A stretch of 64,000 nt of DNA from RGIG3513 sp045658985 (GCA_045658985.1 JAZOWC010000053.1:1-64000), one strand, 5' to 3'; positions 50,033-59,116 are shown, numbered from the stretch's first letter. The notes: generated from the letters alone by a model not told the origin. Numbers and translations are program-made.

Positions 50033-51610
50033 TCACGCGTTTCTCAGCAGATTTTTGCCGTTGCGGATATTGGTGACACTGCCGTCTTGTACGGCGACCT
50101 CGCCGAGAACAAAAACGTATTTTATGCCCTCGCCTACAAGGGTAGGATTGACGTAGTCGGCTTTGTCAATGATGGTTGCAGGGTCAAAAAGCACCATGTC
50201 GGCGTCGAAGCCCTCACGCAGCAGACCTTTGTTTTTCAGATGATGTACGGCGGCGGGCATAGCTGTGATCTTGCGTATGGCCTCGGGGAGAGAGACGATC
50301 TTTCTGTCGCGGCAATAGTGTCCCAAAAACTTGGTAAACGTACCAAATGCTCTGGGGTGCAGTCCTGATGCCACGGGTGAGTAGAGCCCGTCGGTACCAA
50401 CCATGGCTCTGGGAGAGGAGAGAGCGGTCTCTACATCATCCTCGCACATTCTGTGGTAGATGCCGTTGGCTGTATTCCTGTCCTCAATCAGGATATCAAA
50501 CAGCACCTCGCAGGCATCTGTGCCTTGCTCATGTGCAATATCGGGGAGAAATCTGCCGGTGTACTCGGGGTGCGTGCCCGATGATCCGACCATTGTATCT
50601 GAGAGATAGGTGTCGGGGTCCTGTCCCTGCAGGACCCGTTCTTTGATCAGCGGGCGTGTGGCGGGATCCTTGAGCATATCAAGCATCTTGTCCAGTCCGA
50701 GGGCATGCATGTCCTGGGGAATAAATCTGCCCAAAGTAGTGGAGGATGCGGTGTAGGGATAGACATCATAGAATACGTCGAGGCCCTCGTTTGCGGCGTT
50801 GTCAACTAGCTCGATTATTTTGTTAATCTTGCCCCAATTTTGCTTGAAAATTGCCTTCTGATGGGACAGGATGAGTCGTACTCCGGTGCGCCTTGCCACC
50901 TCAATCATTTCTTCGGTGGATTCGATCAGCTGATCCCCGTCGTTGCGTATATGTGCGCTGACGTTACCGCCGTATTCTGCTACAACGCGGCTGAGAGTGA
51001 CCATTTCTTCGGTATCTGCATAACTGCTGGGCGGATAAATAAGACCAAAAGTCAGACCCAAAGCACCGTTCTCCATACATTCACGAAGTCTGGCACACAT
51101 CTCTGCCATCTGCTCTTCGGTAGGTTTTTGGCTGCTGTAGCCCATAACGGCGGCACGGAGAGCGCCGTGGCCGACATTATATGCCGCGTGGTGTCCTAGA
51201 GGTACATCCGACGTGCGTAGAAAAGCCTCAAAAGTACCACGTGCATCCACAGATGGGTCAAAGTCTTTGCCGCCGACAGTGTCCATTACACGTACGAGAT
51301 CCTGCTCGAAACCTTTGCCGGAGGGGAAAGGACTCTGACCGCACTGACCTGCGACAACGGTTGTGATGCCCTGTATCAGGTTGTTCCATCCGCTTGGATC
51401 CATAGTCATAAAACAGTCAAAATGACTGTGTGCATCAATGAATCCCGGGGATAAAAACAGACCTTCTGCATTGACGGTATTCTTGGCGGAAGCATTTATG
51501 TTTTTGGCGATCAGCGCAATTTTACCGTCCTTGACTGCAACGTCTGATATATAGTGAGGAGTAGCCGTACCGTCGAGTATGGCGGCATTTTTAATGAGTA
51601 AATCGTACAT
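50033..51610 (-). CDS. N-acyl-D-amino-acid deacylase
   Basis: 525-residue amidohydrolase-superfamily enzyme cleaving N-acyl-D-amino acids. Small beta-domain at the start, metal motif DAHSHFD near residue 60, GQCGQSPFP, HIRNDGD, LSHQKA and MVGTDGLYSP are typical of the D-aminoacylase/DAN family. It may recycle D-amino acids from peptidoglycan or diet. First of the operon with ung, nitroreductase and Nudix; the functional link is not obvious. GGAGG lies 9 nt before ATG. Confidence 0.92.
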   Translation of the reverse strand: MYDLLIKNAAILDGTATPHYISDVAVKDGKIALIAKNINASAKNTVNAEGLFLSPGFIDAHSHFDCFMTMDPSGWNNLIQGITTVVAGQCGQSPFPSGKGFEQDLVRVMDTVGGKDFDPSVDARGTFEAFLRTSDVPLGHHAAYNVGHGALRAAVMGYSSQKPTEEQMAEMCARLRECMENGALGLTFGLIYPPSSYADTEEMVTLSRVVAEYGGNVSAHIRNDGDQLIESTEEMIEVARRTGVRLILSHQKAIFKQNWGKINKIIELVDNAANEGLDVFYDVYPYTASSTTLGRFIPQDMHALGLDKMLDMLKDPATRPLIKERVLQGQDPDTYLSDTMVGSSGTHPEYTGRFLPDIAHEQGTDACEVLFDILIEDRNTANGIYHRMCEDDVETALSSPRAMVGTDGLYSPVASGLHPRAFGTFTKFLGHYCRDRKIVSLPEAIRKITAMPAAVHHLKNKGLLREGFDADMVLFDPATIIDKADYVNPTLVGEGIKYVFVLGEVAVQDGSVTNIRNGKNLLRNA

Positions 51611-51739
51611 GGGAATGCATCCTCCGTATCATGGGTTTATTTTTACTAATTATAGCACGCATGTTTGTCAAACACAATTATTCTTTTTAACGCATATGCT
51701 GTATCAGGCGGATTTACCGCGAGAAAGGAGAATCCATCA

Positions 51740-51973
51740 TTGACTAATAGATATCAACCCTATAGGTTCAACAGATGTTCAGGACAGACAAATGGTGCGA
51801 GCGGCAGGATAGCGCCGTATAGTGAAATGACTTTACAGGAGCTGCCGAATCTTGCATTGGCTATGGCTTATGTGCCTTGGCAAAGCTGGTCGGAGACCTA
51901 TGATGCGCAGAGAGCGCTGTGCAGGGGAACTATATTCCCACAGCTGGATCTGCCCTTTGGATACGGAGGCTGA
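51740..51973 (+). CDS. cotJA: Spore coat-associated protein CotJA
   Basis: 77-residue CotJA with the conserved core ELPNLALAMAYVPWQSW and FPQLDLPF. It is made in the mother cell and helps assemble CotJC in the coat. I use the TTG at 51740, which has AAAGGAG 9 nt upstream; longer in-frame starts lack such a site. Operon cotJA-cotJB-cotJC with gaps of 2-3 nt. No sporulation sigma promoter could be assigned with confidence. Confidence 0.92.
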   Translation: MTNRYQPYRFNRCSGQTNGASGRIAPYSEMTLQELPNLALAMAYVPWQSWSETYDAQRALCRGTIFPQLDLPFGYGG

Positions 51974-51975
51974 TT

Positions 51976-52227
51976 ATGAACGACAGAGAAGCAAAACTTT
52001 TGTCTGTGCAGCAGGCCGACTTTGTGCTGTATGATGCGGCACTGTATTTGGACACCCATCCCGAATGCGCTCAAGCACTTGATTATTATAAGAATGCCAA
52101 GCTGAACTATCAGCAGGCCGCTAATGAATACGAAGCCGTATATGGGCCTCTGTCCCGCAGAACTGCAAGCGGGAACGGGTGCTGGAATTGGCTTGCTCAA
52201 CCGATGCCGTGGGAAAAGGAGGTATGA
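51976..52227 (+). CDS. cotJB: Spore coat protein CotJB
   Basis: 83-residue protein typical of CotJB: VQQADFVLYDAALYLDTHPE, then ALDYYKNAKLNYQQAANEYEAVYGPL and a Trp-rich end. It begins 2 nt after cotJA. Short length and order match the family. Confidence 0.93.
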   Translation: MNDREAKLLSVQQADFVLYDAALYLDTHPECAQALDYYKNAKLNYQQAANEYEAVYGPLSRRTASGNGCWNWLAQPMPWEKEV

Positions 52228-52230
52228 GTT

Positions 52231-52827
52231 ATGTGGGATTATGACAGAAAACTGCAGTATCCGGTCAAGATCAAAAATCCCGATGCCAGAGCCGCCAAGA
52301 TCATTATTACACAGTATGGCGGCCCTGACGGTGAGCTTGGCGCATCCATGAGATATCTCTCTCAGCGATATGCTATGCCAAACCGTATGGCCGCAGGCCT
52401 GTTGACCGATATAGGCACCGAGGAGCTGGCGCATTTTGAAATGATTGCCGCTATAGTATATCAGCTTACGCGTGGTCTGAGTATTGATCAGATCAAGGCA
52501 CAGGGATTTGATGCGTATTTTGTTGACCATACAACAGGCATATATACTGTAGCAGCGTCGGGAGACCCGTGGACCGCCACTTATTTCCAGTCAAAAGGCG
52601 ATGCAATAACCGACCTGCATGAGAACATGGCTGCTGAGCAAAAGGCAAGAACCACCTACGATAATATCCTGAGGCTTGTTGATGATCCTGATATAATCGA
52701 GCCCATCAAGTTCCTGCGCGAACGTGAGATAGTGCACTACCAGCGCTTCGGCGAGGCTTTGCGTACCGTTCAGGATCAGCTTGACAGCAGAAATTATTAT
52801 TTCAGGAACGTTTCTTTCGACAACTGA
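52231..52827 (+). CDS. cotJC: Spore coat protein CotJC, manganese catalase family
   Basis: 198-residue ferritin-like protein related to Mn catalase. Ligand motifs TEELAHFEM near residue 66 and REREIVHYQRFGEAL near 166 form a dimetal centre; PDGELGASMRYLSQRYAMP is typical of CotJC. It forms part of the inner coat and may detoxify peroxide. Starts 3 nt after cotJB. Confidence 0.95.
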   Translation: MWDYDRKLQYPVKIKNPDARAAKIIITQYGGPDGELGASMRYLSQRYAMPNRMAAGLLTDIGTEELAHFEMIAAIVYQLTRGLSIDQIKAQGFDAYFVDHTTGIYTVAASGDPWTATYFQSKGDAITDLHENMAAEQKARTTYDNILRLVDDPDIIEPIKFLREREIVHYQRFGEALRTVQDQLDSRNYYFRNVSFDN

Positions 52828-52847
52828 TAACGAGAGCATAATGAACA

Positions 52848-52890
52848 ACCCAAGCAGGCACATTATATAATGCATGGTGCCTGCTTGGGT
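52848..52890 (+). terminator. Terminator of the cotJ operon
   Basis: ACCCAAGCAGGCAC pairs perfectly with GTGCCTGCTTGGGT over 14 bp; the 15-nt loop contains a further ATTATATAAT palindrome. A weak T-tract follows. Confidence 0.75.
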
Positions 52891-52905
52891 GTATATATGT
52901 TTTGG

Positions 52906-52933
52906 TTGAATTGTTGGTTCTGTGTGATATAAT
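52906..52933 (+). promoter_or_regulatory. Promoter of the small hypothetical gene
   Basis: TTGAAT (52906-52911), 16 nt, TATAAT (52928-52933). Confidence 0.5.
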
Positions 52934-52969
52934 TAAACCGGATTAATAAAAGGGGAGGAATGCGCGTGC

Positions 52970-53299
52970 ATGGCAAAACACGAGTTCGGAATTATGCAAA
53001 AAGACCCACAAAATGGTCAGAGATTTGATGATTATGAGCCGGATAAATATGATTGTATATCAGTGGATGATGAGCTTGTCGAGCTTATTTACGGTGCATG
53101 TTTGTCATTTGACAGCTTTTGCCATACTGTGGATATCCCTATGTCCGGACTCAATTATTGCGGAGTGACACTGATTCCACCCCGATCCCTTGATAGGTTT
53201 ATATCCGTTGTTTCTGAATATAAGGAATTGGAAGATCTTAAAAATCTTCTTACAAATGCCAGAAATAATAACAGATTTATCATTCATTTTGGCATATAA
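52970..53299 (+). CDS. Conserved hypothetical protein
   Basis: 109-residue soluble, acidic protein with the start MAKHEFGIMQKDP, then RFDDYEPDKYDCISVDDE and LNYCGVTLIPPRSLDRF. I recall similar short proteins in Clostridia without a characterised role, so only the existence of the gene is claimed. GGGGAGGAA precedes the ATG; it has its own promoter and terminator. Confidence 0.7.
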   Translation: MAKHEFGIMQKDPQNGQRFDDYEPDKYDCISVDDELVELIYGACLSFDSFCHTVDIPMSGLNYCGVTLIPPRSLDRFISVVSEYKELEDLKNLLTNARNNNRFIIHFGI

Positions 53300-53333
53300 A
53301 AAACCGTCCTATGAATCTCATAGGACGGTTTTT
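53298..53333. terminator. Bidirectional terminator
   Basis: AAAACCGTCCTATGA/TCATAGGACGGTTTT, near-perfect stem with 3-nt loop and T-run, between convergent genes. Confidence 0.9.
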
Positions 53334-53344
53334 GAATTTTCGGT

Positions 53345-53776
53345 TTAGTCCATGTACTTGTTGATGAAATCGTCAACAACAGGCAGCTTGATGGTGGACT
53401 GCTTGAGAGCCAGAATGCCGAGGATAATATAGGCAAATCTTCTGACAATATAGAGAATATTGTTCAAAAACTCAAATATTCTGTAGATGACGTTGAATAC
53501 CTGATAGTTGCGCAGGTAAACGTCAAATACATTGAGGAAGCTGTCGATAACATCAAGAATATCGGGAATAAGGGAGATAATAAAGGGGAGAACGATAGAA
53601 AGCACGGCATAAACAACCAGAGACTTGACGGCCGATTTTTTGAGCCAAATGTTTTCTTCGACGATCAGTATGTAGGCAATGATTGCTACGGGGATAAGAA
53701 TGTTGCCGAAAAGATAGCTGAAATAGAGGGCAGCGCACAGCAGACCAACAGAAATACCGAGTTTGCTCTTTTGCAT
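53345..53776 (-). CDS. Multispan membrane protein of unknown function
   Basis: 143-residue hydrophobic protein with about four membrane segments (near 8-40, 52-75, 95-130 regions) and a polar N-terminus. No recognised motif. AAGGAG lies 8 nt before the start. It is divergent from clpB and ends at a shared terminator. Confidence 0.65.
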   Translation of the reverse strand: MQKSKLGISVGLLCAALYFSYLFGNILIPVAIIAYILIVEENIWLKKSAVKSLVVYAVLSIVLPFIISLIPDILDVIDSFLNVFDVYLRNYQVFNVIYRIFEFLNNILYIVRRFAYIILGILALKQSTIKLPVVDDFINKYMD

Positions 53777-53865
53777 GTTAAATACTCCTTTGTTTGATTT
53801 GTTGGATATATATTATCACAATATATATGATATGGCAATATTGTTTTTTACGAAATTGTTAATAA

Positions 53866-53892
53866 TTAGCACTCGGCGTGCTGGAGTGCTAA
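53866..53892. promoter_or_regulatory. CIRCE operator (HrcA-binding site)
   Basis: TTAGCACTC, nine nt, GAGTGCTAA: a perfect match to the CIRCE inverted repeat bound by the heat-shock repressor HrcA. It lies directly upstream of the clpB -35, placing clpB in the HrcA regulon; this is common in some Clostridia, while Bacillus has no clpB. Confidence 0.97.
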
Positions 53893-53899
53893 AAAACTG

Positions 53900-53928
53900 T
53901 TTACATTTGAAAAACTTGGGTGTACAAT
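53900..53928 (+). promoter_or_regulatory. clpB promoter
   Basis: TTTACA (53900-53905), 17 nt, TACAAT (53923-53928), starting 8 nt after the CIRCE element, so HrcA would block polymerase access. Confidence 0.8.
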
Positions 53929-53988
53929 AAGCTTGAAAGTAAACAACCGAGCAGCAAAAATGCTGCAGTGCCTGAAAGGAGGCCAATT

Positions 53989-56580
53989 ATGACATTTGAC
54001 AAATACACACAAAACGCGCAGGCTGCTATAGCTGACAGCCAGAGTATTGCTCTTGAGTACGGTCAGCAGCAACTGGAGGGAGAGCATCTCCACCTTGCTT
54101 TGATGCGCCAGAATGACGGAATGATCCCCAAGCTTCTGGATTATCTCGGAATTGACAAAGCTGCCGTGCAGAGCGATGTTGAGCAGGCTGTCGACAGATT
54201 GCCCAAAGTATCGGGCAGCGCATCGCAGTTGTATGCGGGGAGGCGTTTTTCCAAGCTGATCTCTGATGCTGAGCGTATTGCCGGACAGTTCAAGGACGAG
54301 TACGTGTCTGTTGAGCATCTGTACCTTGCTCTGATTGACGATATCGGGGGCGGGGACTCAAAGATATTCCGCAAGTTCGGCATTGATAAAGAAAAAATAC
54401 TTCAGGCTCTCTCGAAAGTTCGCGGCAATCAGCGGGTGACCAGTCAGAATCCCGAGGACGGATACGAAGCTCTGCAGAAGTACGGCAGAGATCTCGTGGA
54501 TATGGCGCGGCAGGGCAAGCTTGACCCCGTGATCGGAAGAGACGCAGAGATACGACATACAATCCAGATCCTCTCGCGCAAGACCAAGAACAATCCCGTT
54601 CTTATTGGCGAGCCCGGCGTGGGCAAGACTGCTGTTGTTGAGGGACTGGCACAGAGAATACTCAATGGCGACGTGCCGGAGAACCTCAAGGACAAAACAG
54701 TGTTTGCGCTGGATATGGGAAGTCTTATTGCGGGTGCCAAATATCGCGGTGAGTTTGAGGAGCGTCTCAAAGCCGTGCTCTCAGAGATCGAAAAGAGCGA
54801 CGGCAAGATACTGCTGTTCATTGACGAGCTTCATAATATTGTTGGAGCGGGCCGCACCGAGGGAAGTATGGACGCGGGCAATCTGCTCAAACCCAAGCTT
54901 GCAAGGGGAGAGCTCCACTGTATCGGTGCAACTACACTGGACGAGTACCGCAAGTATATCGAAAAAGATGCCGCTCTTGAACGCCGCTTCCAAAAGGTGC
55001 TTATTGACCAGCCTACGGTAGAGGATACTGTATCAATTCTGCGTGGTCTCAAGGAGAGGTTTGAGATCCATCACGGTGTTCGGATTACCGACAACGCGCT
55101 GATCGCATGTGCAACATTGTCCGACAGGTATATTTCAGACAGATTTTTGCCGGATAAAGCTATCGATCTTATGGACGAGGCAGCAAGTAAGATTCGTATG
55201 GAGATCGACAGTATGCCTGCGGAGCTTGATGAGATCAGCCGAAAGATCATGCAGCTTGAGATTGAGAAGCAGGCGCTGAGCAAAGAGACGGACAATGGTT
55301 CAAAACAGCGGCTCTCCAATATCGAAAACGAGCTTGCTGAGCTCAGATCAAGCAGCGATAATATGCGTGTGCAGTGGGAGACCGAGAAAAACGCAATTGC
55401 TCACATCAAAGAGCTTCAGCAGCAGATCGAGGATACCAAGCATCTTATTGAGGATGCCGAGCGTAATTATGATCTCGAAAAGCTGGCGCAGCTCAAATAC
55501 GGCGCGCTCCCGGAGCTGGAGAAAAAGCTTGAGACAGAGAGAGACAAGACCGAAAAAAGCAAAGAAAACCGACTGCTCAAAGAACAGGTCGGCGAAGAAG
55601 AAATTGCTCAGGTCGTATCCAAATGGACGGGAATCCCTGTGAGCAAGCTTGTGGAGTCGGAAAAAGAAAAGCTGCTCAATCTTGCAGACGTACTGCACAA
55701 ACGTGTTATCGGACAGGATGAGGCGGTTACAGCCGTATCTGAGGCAATCCTCAGAGGCAGAGCCGGTATCAAGGACGAAAACCGACCCATAGGTTCGTTT
55801 ATATTCCTTGGCCCTACGGGTGTGGGCAAAACAGAGCTTGCCAAGACGCTGACCGAGTCTCTGTTCGATGATGAGCGCAATATGATACGCATTGATATGT
55901 CCGAATATATGGAGAAACACTCGGTATCCCGTCTCGTAGGCGCTCCTCCGGGATACGTGGGATATGATGAGGGCGGACAGCTGACCGAAGCCGTAAGACG
56001 CAAGCCGTACAGTGTGGTGCTGTTTGACGAGATCGAAAAAGCACATCCAGACGTATTCAATATCCTGCTGCAGCTTCTTGATGACGGTCGGCTTACCGAT
56101 AATCAGGGAAGAACGGTGGATTTTAAGAACACAATCGTTATTATGACCTCCAACATCGGCTCGGCATATCTCACGGAGAATATCAAGAGCGATGGAACGG
56201 TGGAGGAGAGAGTCAAGGAGCAGGTCAAACAGGAACTGCACAGATATTTCAGACCCGAGTTCATAAACAGGGTAGATGATATCGTAGTGTTCTCACCCTT
56301 GACCGAATCTCAGATGAGCGGAATTATAGATATCGCCGTAAAAACTATTGCAAAACGCCTCAAAGAGCGTGATATTGCAATAACACTTACTGACAAGGCG
56401 AAAGCCTTTATAGCGACTGCCTCGTATAGCCCCGCTTTTGGTGCCCGTCCGGTAAAAAGATACCTGCAGAAGAATATCGAAACAGCTGTAGCTGATTTGA
56501 TAATCAGGGGTACCGTTACAGACGGACAGTGCATCAAAGTAGACGCTGACGCCGAAAAACTTGTATTCTCGGTCGAATAA
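53989..56580 (+). CDS. clpB: ATP-dependent disaggregase ClpB
   Basis: 863-residue AAA+ chaperone that rescues aggregated protein with DnaK. Order of parts: Clp N-domain (1-150), first AAA with GEPGVGKT and LFIDELHN, the coiled-coil middle domain at about 400-530 (RNYDLEKLAQLKYG marks it as ClpB), second AAA with GPTGVGKT and VLFDEIEKAHPDVF. Start at 53989 follows AAAGGAGG; the GTG frame from 53920 overlaps the promoter and is rejected. Confidence 0.97.
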   Translation: MTFDKYTQNAQAAIADSQSIALEYGQQQLEGEHLHLALMRQNDGMIPKLLDYLGIDKAAVQSDVEQAVDRLPKVSGSASQLYAGRRFSKLISDAERIAGQFKDEYVSVEHLYLALIDDIGGGDSKIFRKFGIDKEKILQALSKVRGNQRVTSQNPEDGYEALQKYGRDLVDMARQGKLDPVIGRDAEIRHTIQILSRKTKNNPVLIGEPGVGKTAVVEGLAQRILNGDVPENLKDKTVFALDMGSLIAGAKYRGEFEERLKAVLSEIEKSDGKILLFIDELHNIVGAGRTEGSMDAGNLLKPKLARGELHCIGATTLDEYRKYIEKDAALERRFQKVLIDQPTVEDTVSILRGLKERFEIHHGVRITDNALIACATLSDRYISDRFLPDKAIDLMDEAASKIRMEIDSMPAELDEISRKIMQLEIEKQALSKETDNGSKQRLSNIENELAELRSSSDNMRVQWETEKNAIAHIKELQQQIEDTKHLIEDAERNYDLEKLAQLKYGALPELEKKLETERDKTEKSKENRLLKEQVGEEEIAQVVSKWTGIPVSKLVESEKEKLLNLADVLHKRVIGQDEAVTAVSEAILRGRAGIKDENRPIGSFIFLGPTGVGKTELAKTLTESLFDDERNMIRIDMSEYMEKHSVSRLVGAPPGYVGYDEGGQLTEAVRRKPYSVVLFDEIEKAHPDVFNILLQLLDDGRLTDNQGRTVDFKNTIVIMTSNIGSAYLTENIKSDGTVEERVKEQVKQELHRYFRPEFINRVDDIVVFSPLTESQMSGIIDIAVKTIAKRLKERDIAITLTDKAKAFIATASYSPAFGARPVKRYLQKNIETAVADLIIRGTVTDGQCIKVDADAEKLVFSVE

Positions 56581-56584
56581 AAAT

Positions 56585-56617
56585 ATACCCCCGATTGGTA
56601 AATCCAATCGGGGGTAT
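56585..56617. terminator. Bidirectional terminator
   Basis: ATACCCCCGATTGG/CCAATCGGGGGTAT, 14-bp stem with a 5-nt loop, after clpB and before the convergent XRE gene end. Confidence 0.85.
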
Positions 56618-56636
56618 TAGTATATAAACGGACAAA

Positions 56637-57263
56637 TCAGAACAAACCGTGATTGTACCTGAACTGTGCGATAAGCACCAATGTCAAACCGACTGCTGTC
56701 GAGCATACGATGATAGCTGCAGCCGCTGCTGCGCCTATCAGTGTCTGGATCACTCCTGCGGATATTAAACCGATGCCTACTATCATCGTTCCGACACCGA
56801 CAAGTCTGCAGTAGGGCAGTTGATTCTCTTTTGAGACTTTGCGTCGGTTATACCAGTGAATTGAGCCTATATTTCCGCGGATATTGTATATTCCGAGAGC
56901 TGTTATTATAGCACCCAACCCGAGATTTTGCAGACTTCCTCGTAATGGTTCTATAAAAACAAAGGCTAATACAAACAAACCTATCAGACATCCGGATGCA
57001 AAGCTTATCAAAATTGTATTTTGCTTGTTTATGGTTTGGTGTTTTTTGATCTTTACTTCTTCATCGTCTATGTTTGATATGAGATATTCTTCTGAAACGC
57101 CAAAATATTCGGCCAACATACGCAGAGACTCGTCGTTTGGCAATCCCAAGCCGTTTTCCCATTTGGCGACAGCTGATCTGCTGATATGTATATCTGATGC
57201 AAGCTGTGACTGTGACACACCTTTGTTTTGCCGAAGTTCACGCAATCTTGTTGAGAAGTCCAT
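56637..57263 (-). CDS. XRE-family regulator with C-terminal membrane domain
   Basis: 208 residues. N-terminal HTH_3 domain at 6-60 (LRELRQNKGVSQSQLASDIHI, SRSAVAKWENG) followed by a short charged linker and four hydrophobic segments from about 80 onward. Membrane-tethered XRE proteins of this shape are frequent in Firmicutes and may read envelope or antimicrobial signals; the target is unknown. AAAGGAGGTG precedes ATG. A perfect 12-bp direct repeat lies upstream at 57325-57357. Confidence 0.85.
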   Translation of the reverse strand: MDFSTRLRELRQNKGVSQSQLASDIHISRSAVAKWENGLGLPNDESLRMLAEYFGVSEEYLISNIDDEEVKIKKHQTINKQNTILISFASGCLIGLFVLAFVFIEPLRGSLQNLGLGAIITALGIYNIRGNIGSIHWYNRRKVSKENQLPYCRLVGVGTMIVGIGLISAGVIQTLIGAAAAAAIIVCSTAVGLTLVLIAQFRYNHGLF

Positions 57264-57324
57264 CGTAACACCTCCTTTTGTATGATGATTATATCATGAT
57301 TATCTACAGGTTATATAGGATAGG

Positions 57325-57357
57325 GTGTTACTTTTGCGTGCTATTGTGTTACTTTTG
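57325..57357. promoter_or_regulatory. Perfect 12-bp direct repeats upstream of the XRE gene
   Basis: GTGTTACTTTTG at 57325-57336 and at 57346-57357, start to start 21 bp, two helical turns. Measured from the likely minus-strand -10 (TATAAT at 57288-57293) they would lie near -45 and -65, an activator position. The -35 region is poor, which agrees with activation. Confidence 0.55.
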
Positions 57358-57382
57358 GTGTTTTTACTGTGTGTGATATGTT

Positions 57383-57901
57383 TTATTGCTTGAATATACT
57401 TAACACAGACTGAAGCTCTGTATCAGTAATCCCAATGGTGCAAAGGAGTTCATCGTTGTTTGTAATTTTTACTGTACCGCAGTAACAGATTGCAAATCTG
57501 TAATGCCATGGGATCATTTCACGCTCGTTATCAAACATATAAATATAAGTTGAGAACTCACATTCGGGATCGTTAGTGTTTGCGTCTTTTCCGTTCATTG
57601 CCCCGAATAAAGCTGTTAGAATGTCATGACGGTCGTTATACATAACGCCATCGGACATTTCTGTAATAGGAACAGTTGAATATACTATGCAGGGGGTTGT
57701 TGCGATGCGTTGGAATACAAACTGACCGTTCATAATCTCCAGGTTGAACATTGCGTCATAGGGCACGTGATCGTTAAAATGCTCTGGGGGATAGGGGACT
57801 GATGAACCGGGTGACACGGGTGGTTCGGTAGTCTGATTTCCGCATCCGCATATGCCGAAAATGCATAACGAAATAAGAATGAATGCAACGGTAGTTTTCA
57901 T
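57383..57901 (-). CDS. Small lipoprotein of unknown function
   Basis: 172-residue exported lipoprotein; lipobox ICGC, lipid Cys20, then a short Pro/Ser linker and a 140-residue domain with no family I recognise. GGGGAGG lies 8 nt before ATG. It lies upstream of the XRE gene on the same strand, 119 nt apart, with the direct repeats in between. Confidence 0.7.
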   Translation of the reverse strand: MKTTVAFILISLCIFGICGCGNQTTEPPVSPGSSVPYPPEHFNDHVPYDAMFNLEIMNGQFVFQRIATTPCIVYSTVPITEMSDGVMYNDRHDILTALFGAMNGKDANTNDPECEFSTYIYMFDNEREMIPWHYRFAICYCGTVKITNNDELLCTIGITDTELQSVLSIFKQ

Positions 57902-58017
57902 TTTAACAACCTCCCCTTAGAATATATGGTGTAATACAATTTAATCATAATTCCATTATATCACAATATCCATATTTTGTCTTTATATATTGGAGTCTGT
58001 ATGATTTTGAGAAAAAG

Positions 58018-58052
58018 AAAAACTCTTTTGTCAAAAAGACAAAAGAGTTTTT
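58018..58052 (-). terminator. Terminator of tRNA-Val
   Basis: AACTCTTTTGTC/GACAAAAGAGTT with a 5-nt loop, then a T-rich tract on the minus strand, one nt from the tRNA CCA end. Confidence 0.85.
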
Positions 58053-58053
58053 A

Positions 58054-58130
58054 TGGTGGACCCTAACGGATTCGAACCGCTGACCCTCCGCACGTCAAGC
58101 GGATGCTCTAGCCAGCTGAGCTAAGAGTCC
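58054..58130 (-). tRNA. tRNA-Val (anticodon GAC)
   Basis: 77-nt cloverleaf on the minus strand: acceptor GGACTCT/AGGGTCC with one G-U, D-arm GCTC..GAGC, anticodon stem TCCGC/GCGGA with loop TTGACGT (anticodon GAC, reading GUC), T-loop TTCGAAT, discriminator A and encoded CCA. Single gene with its own promoter and terminator. GAC-Val is a common clostridial species. Confidence 0.93.
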
Positions 58131-58149
58131 ATTTCTTTAGCGCCTGTTT

Positions 58150-58179
58150 ATTATAGCTCACATGATGCGCATTTGTCAA
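58150..58179 (-). promoter_or_regulatory. tRNA-Val promoter
   Basis: Minus strand TTGACA (58174-58179), 18 nt, TATAAT (58150-58155): both hexamers perfect. Confidence 0.75.
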
Positions 58180-58261
58180 TAGTTATTTTTTATTTTTTGC
58201 TATTATTTTTTCTGATTCTGTGATATTATAAAAACAAAGAAAAAGAAATGGGGTTATTTCT

Positions 58262-59116
58262 ATGCTCAAGACTAATCAGGACCGTCTTCCTATCATATCT
58301 GTTCAGGGCCAGGTGCAGCATCCGGTAGCAAGATCTGCTGCGCGAATCACCACTGACGGACAGCCTTTTTGGCTGACCGGTATCGGCGGTATTACTTATA
58401 ACGCAAAGATCGGTGACTGCTGTATGGGATGGGTTGCGGATCATCTTGAACCCGGAGTCTCCACCAGAAATCCCGATGACAGCAAGAACGAAGCTTATGC
58501 AACCCTGTCGTGTATCGGTAATACCGCTACGGTGCTTTCCGGCGAGGCGAGGGGAGCCAAGGGTATTATAACGGGCAAGCACGGTGGATGCGAGCACGTT
58601 ATGGTATATTTTGATGAGGAGACTCTTGACAAGCTTGCCATAGACGACAAGATCGCTGTCAGAGCCTGCGGTCAGGGAATGAAGCTGCTGGACTATCCCG
58701 ACGTGTTTCTGTACAGTATGAGCCCCGAGCTGCTTAATAAGATGAACATTGAGCAGTGCGGCGATAGGCTCAAGGTTGGTGTTGCCAAGATATTCTCGGC
58801 CAAGATCATGGGTGCAGGCCTCGGCTCGGGCAACAGCGCATCGGGAGATTATGATATTACCCTCAACGATCCTGCAATGGTTGAGGAGTACGGTATGGCT
58901 GATCTCAGATTCGGTGATATCGTGGCCATTATGGATGCAGACTGCAGATACGGCAGAACCTATCGCAGCGGTGCTGTTACAATAGGTGTTGTTGTCCATG
59001 CTGACTGTCTTGTTTCGGGTCATGGCCCCGGTGTCACCACACTGATGACCTGCAAGACCGATATTATCGAACCTGTTTTAGACAAAAAAGCCAATCTTGC
59101 AGATATGTTTCTGTGA
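58262..59116 (+). CDS. DUF4438 domain protein
   Basis: 284-residue soluble protein matching DUF4438: the HPVARSAARITTDGQPF start, GIGGITYNAKIGD, and the ending SGHGPGVTTLMT are typical. The family is widespread in Clostridia and archaea without a known reaction. It overlaps a phosphopantetheinyl transferase gene by 4 nt, an unusual association that may mean coupled translation only. The nearest plausible start is the ATG at 58262; its upstream site (GGGG) is weak. Confidence 0.85.
   Translation: MLKTNQDRLPIISVQGQVQHPVARSAARITTDGQPFWLTGIGGITYNAKIGDCCMGWVADHLEPGVSTRNPDDSKNEAYATLSCIGNTATVLSGEARGAKGIITGKHGGCEHVMVYFDEETLDKLAIDDKIAVRACGQGMKLLDYPDVFLYSMSPELLNKMNIEQCGDRLKVGVAKIFSAKIMGAGLGSGNSASGDYDITLNDPAMVEEYGMADLRFGDIVAIMDADCRYGRTYRSGAVTIGVVVHADCLVSGHGPGVTTLMTCKTDIIEPVLDKKANLADMFL

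Noticed and set aside
51611..51739. Sporulation sigma-E or sigma-K promoter before cotJA
   Set aside because: A CATATGCT string resembles a sigma-E -10, but no matching -35 at the right distance could be found.
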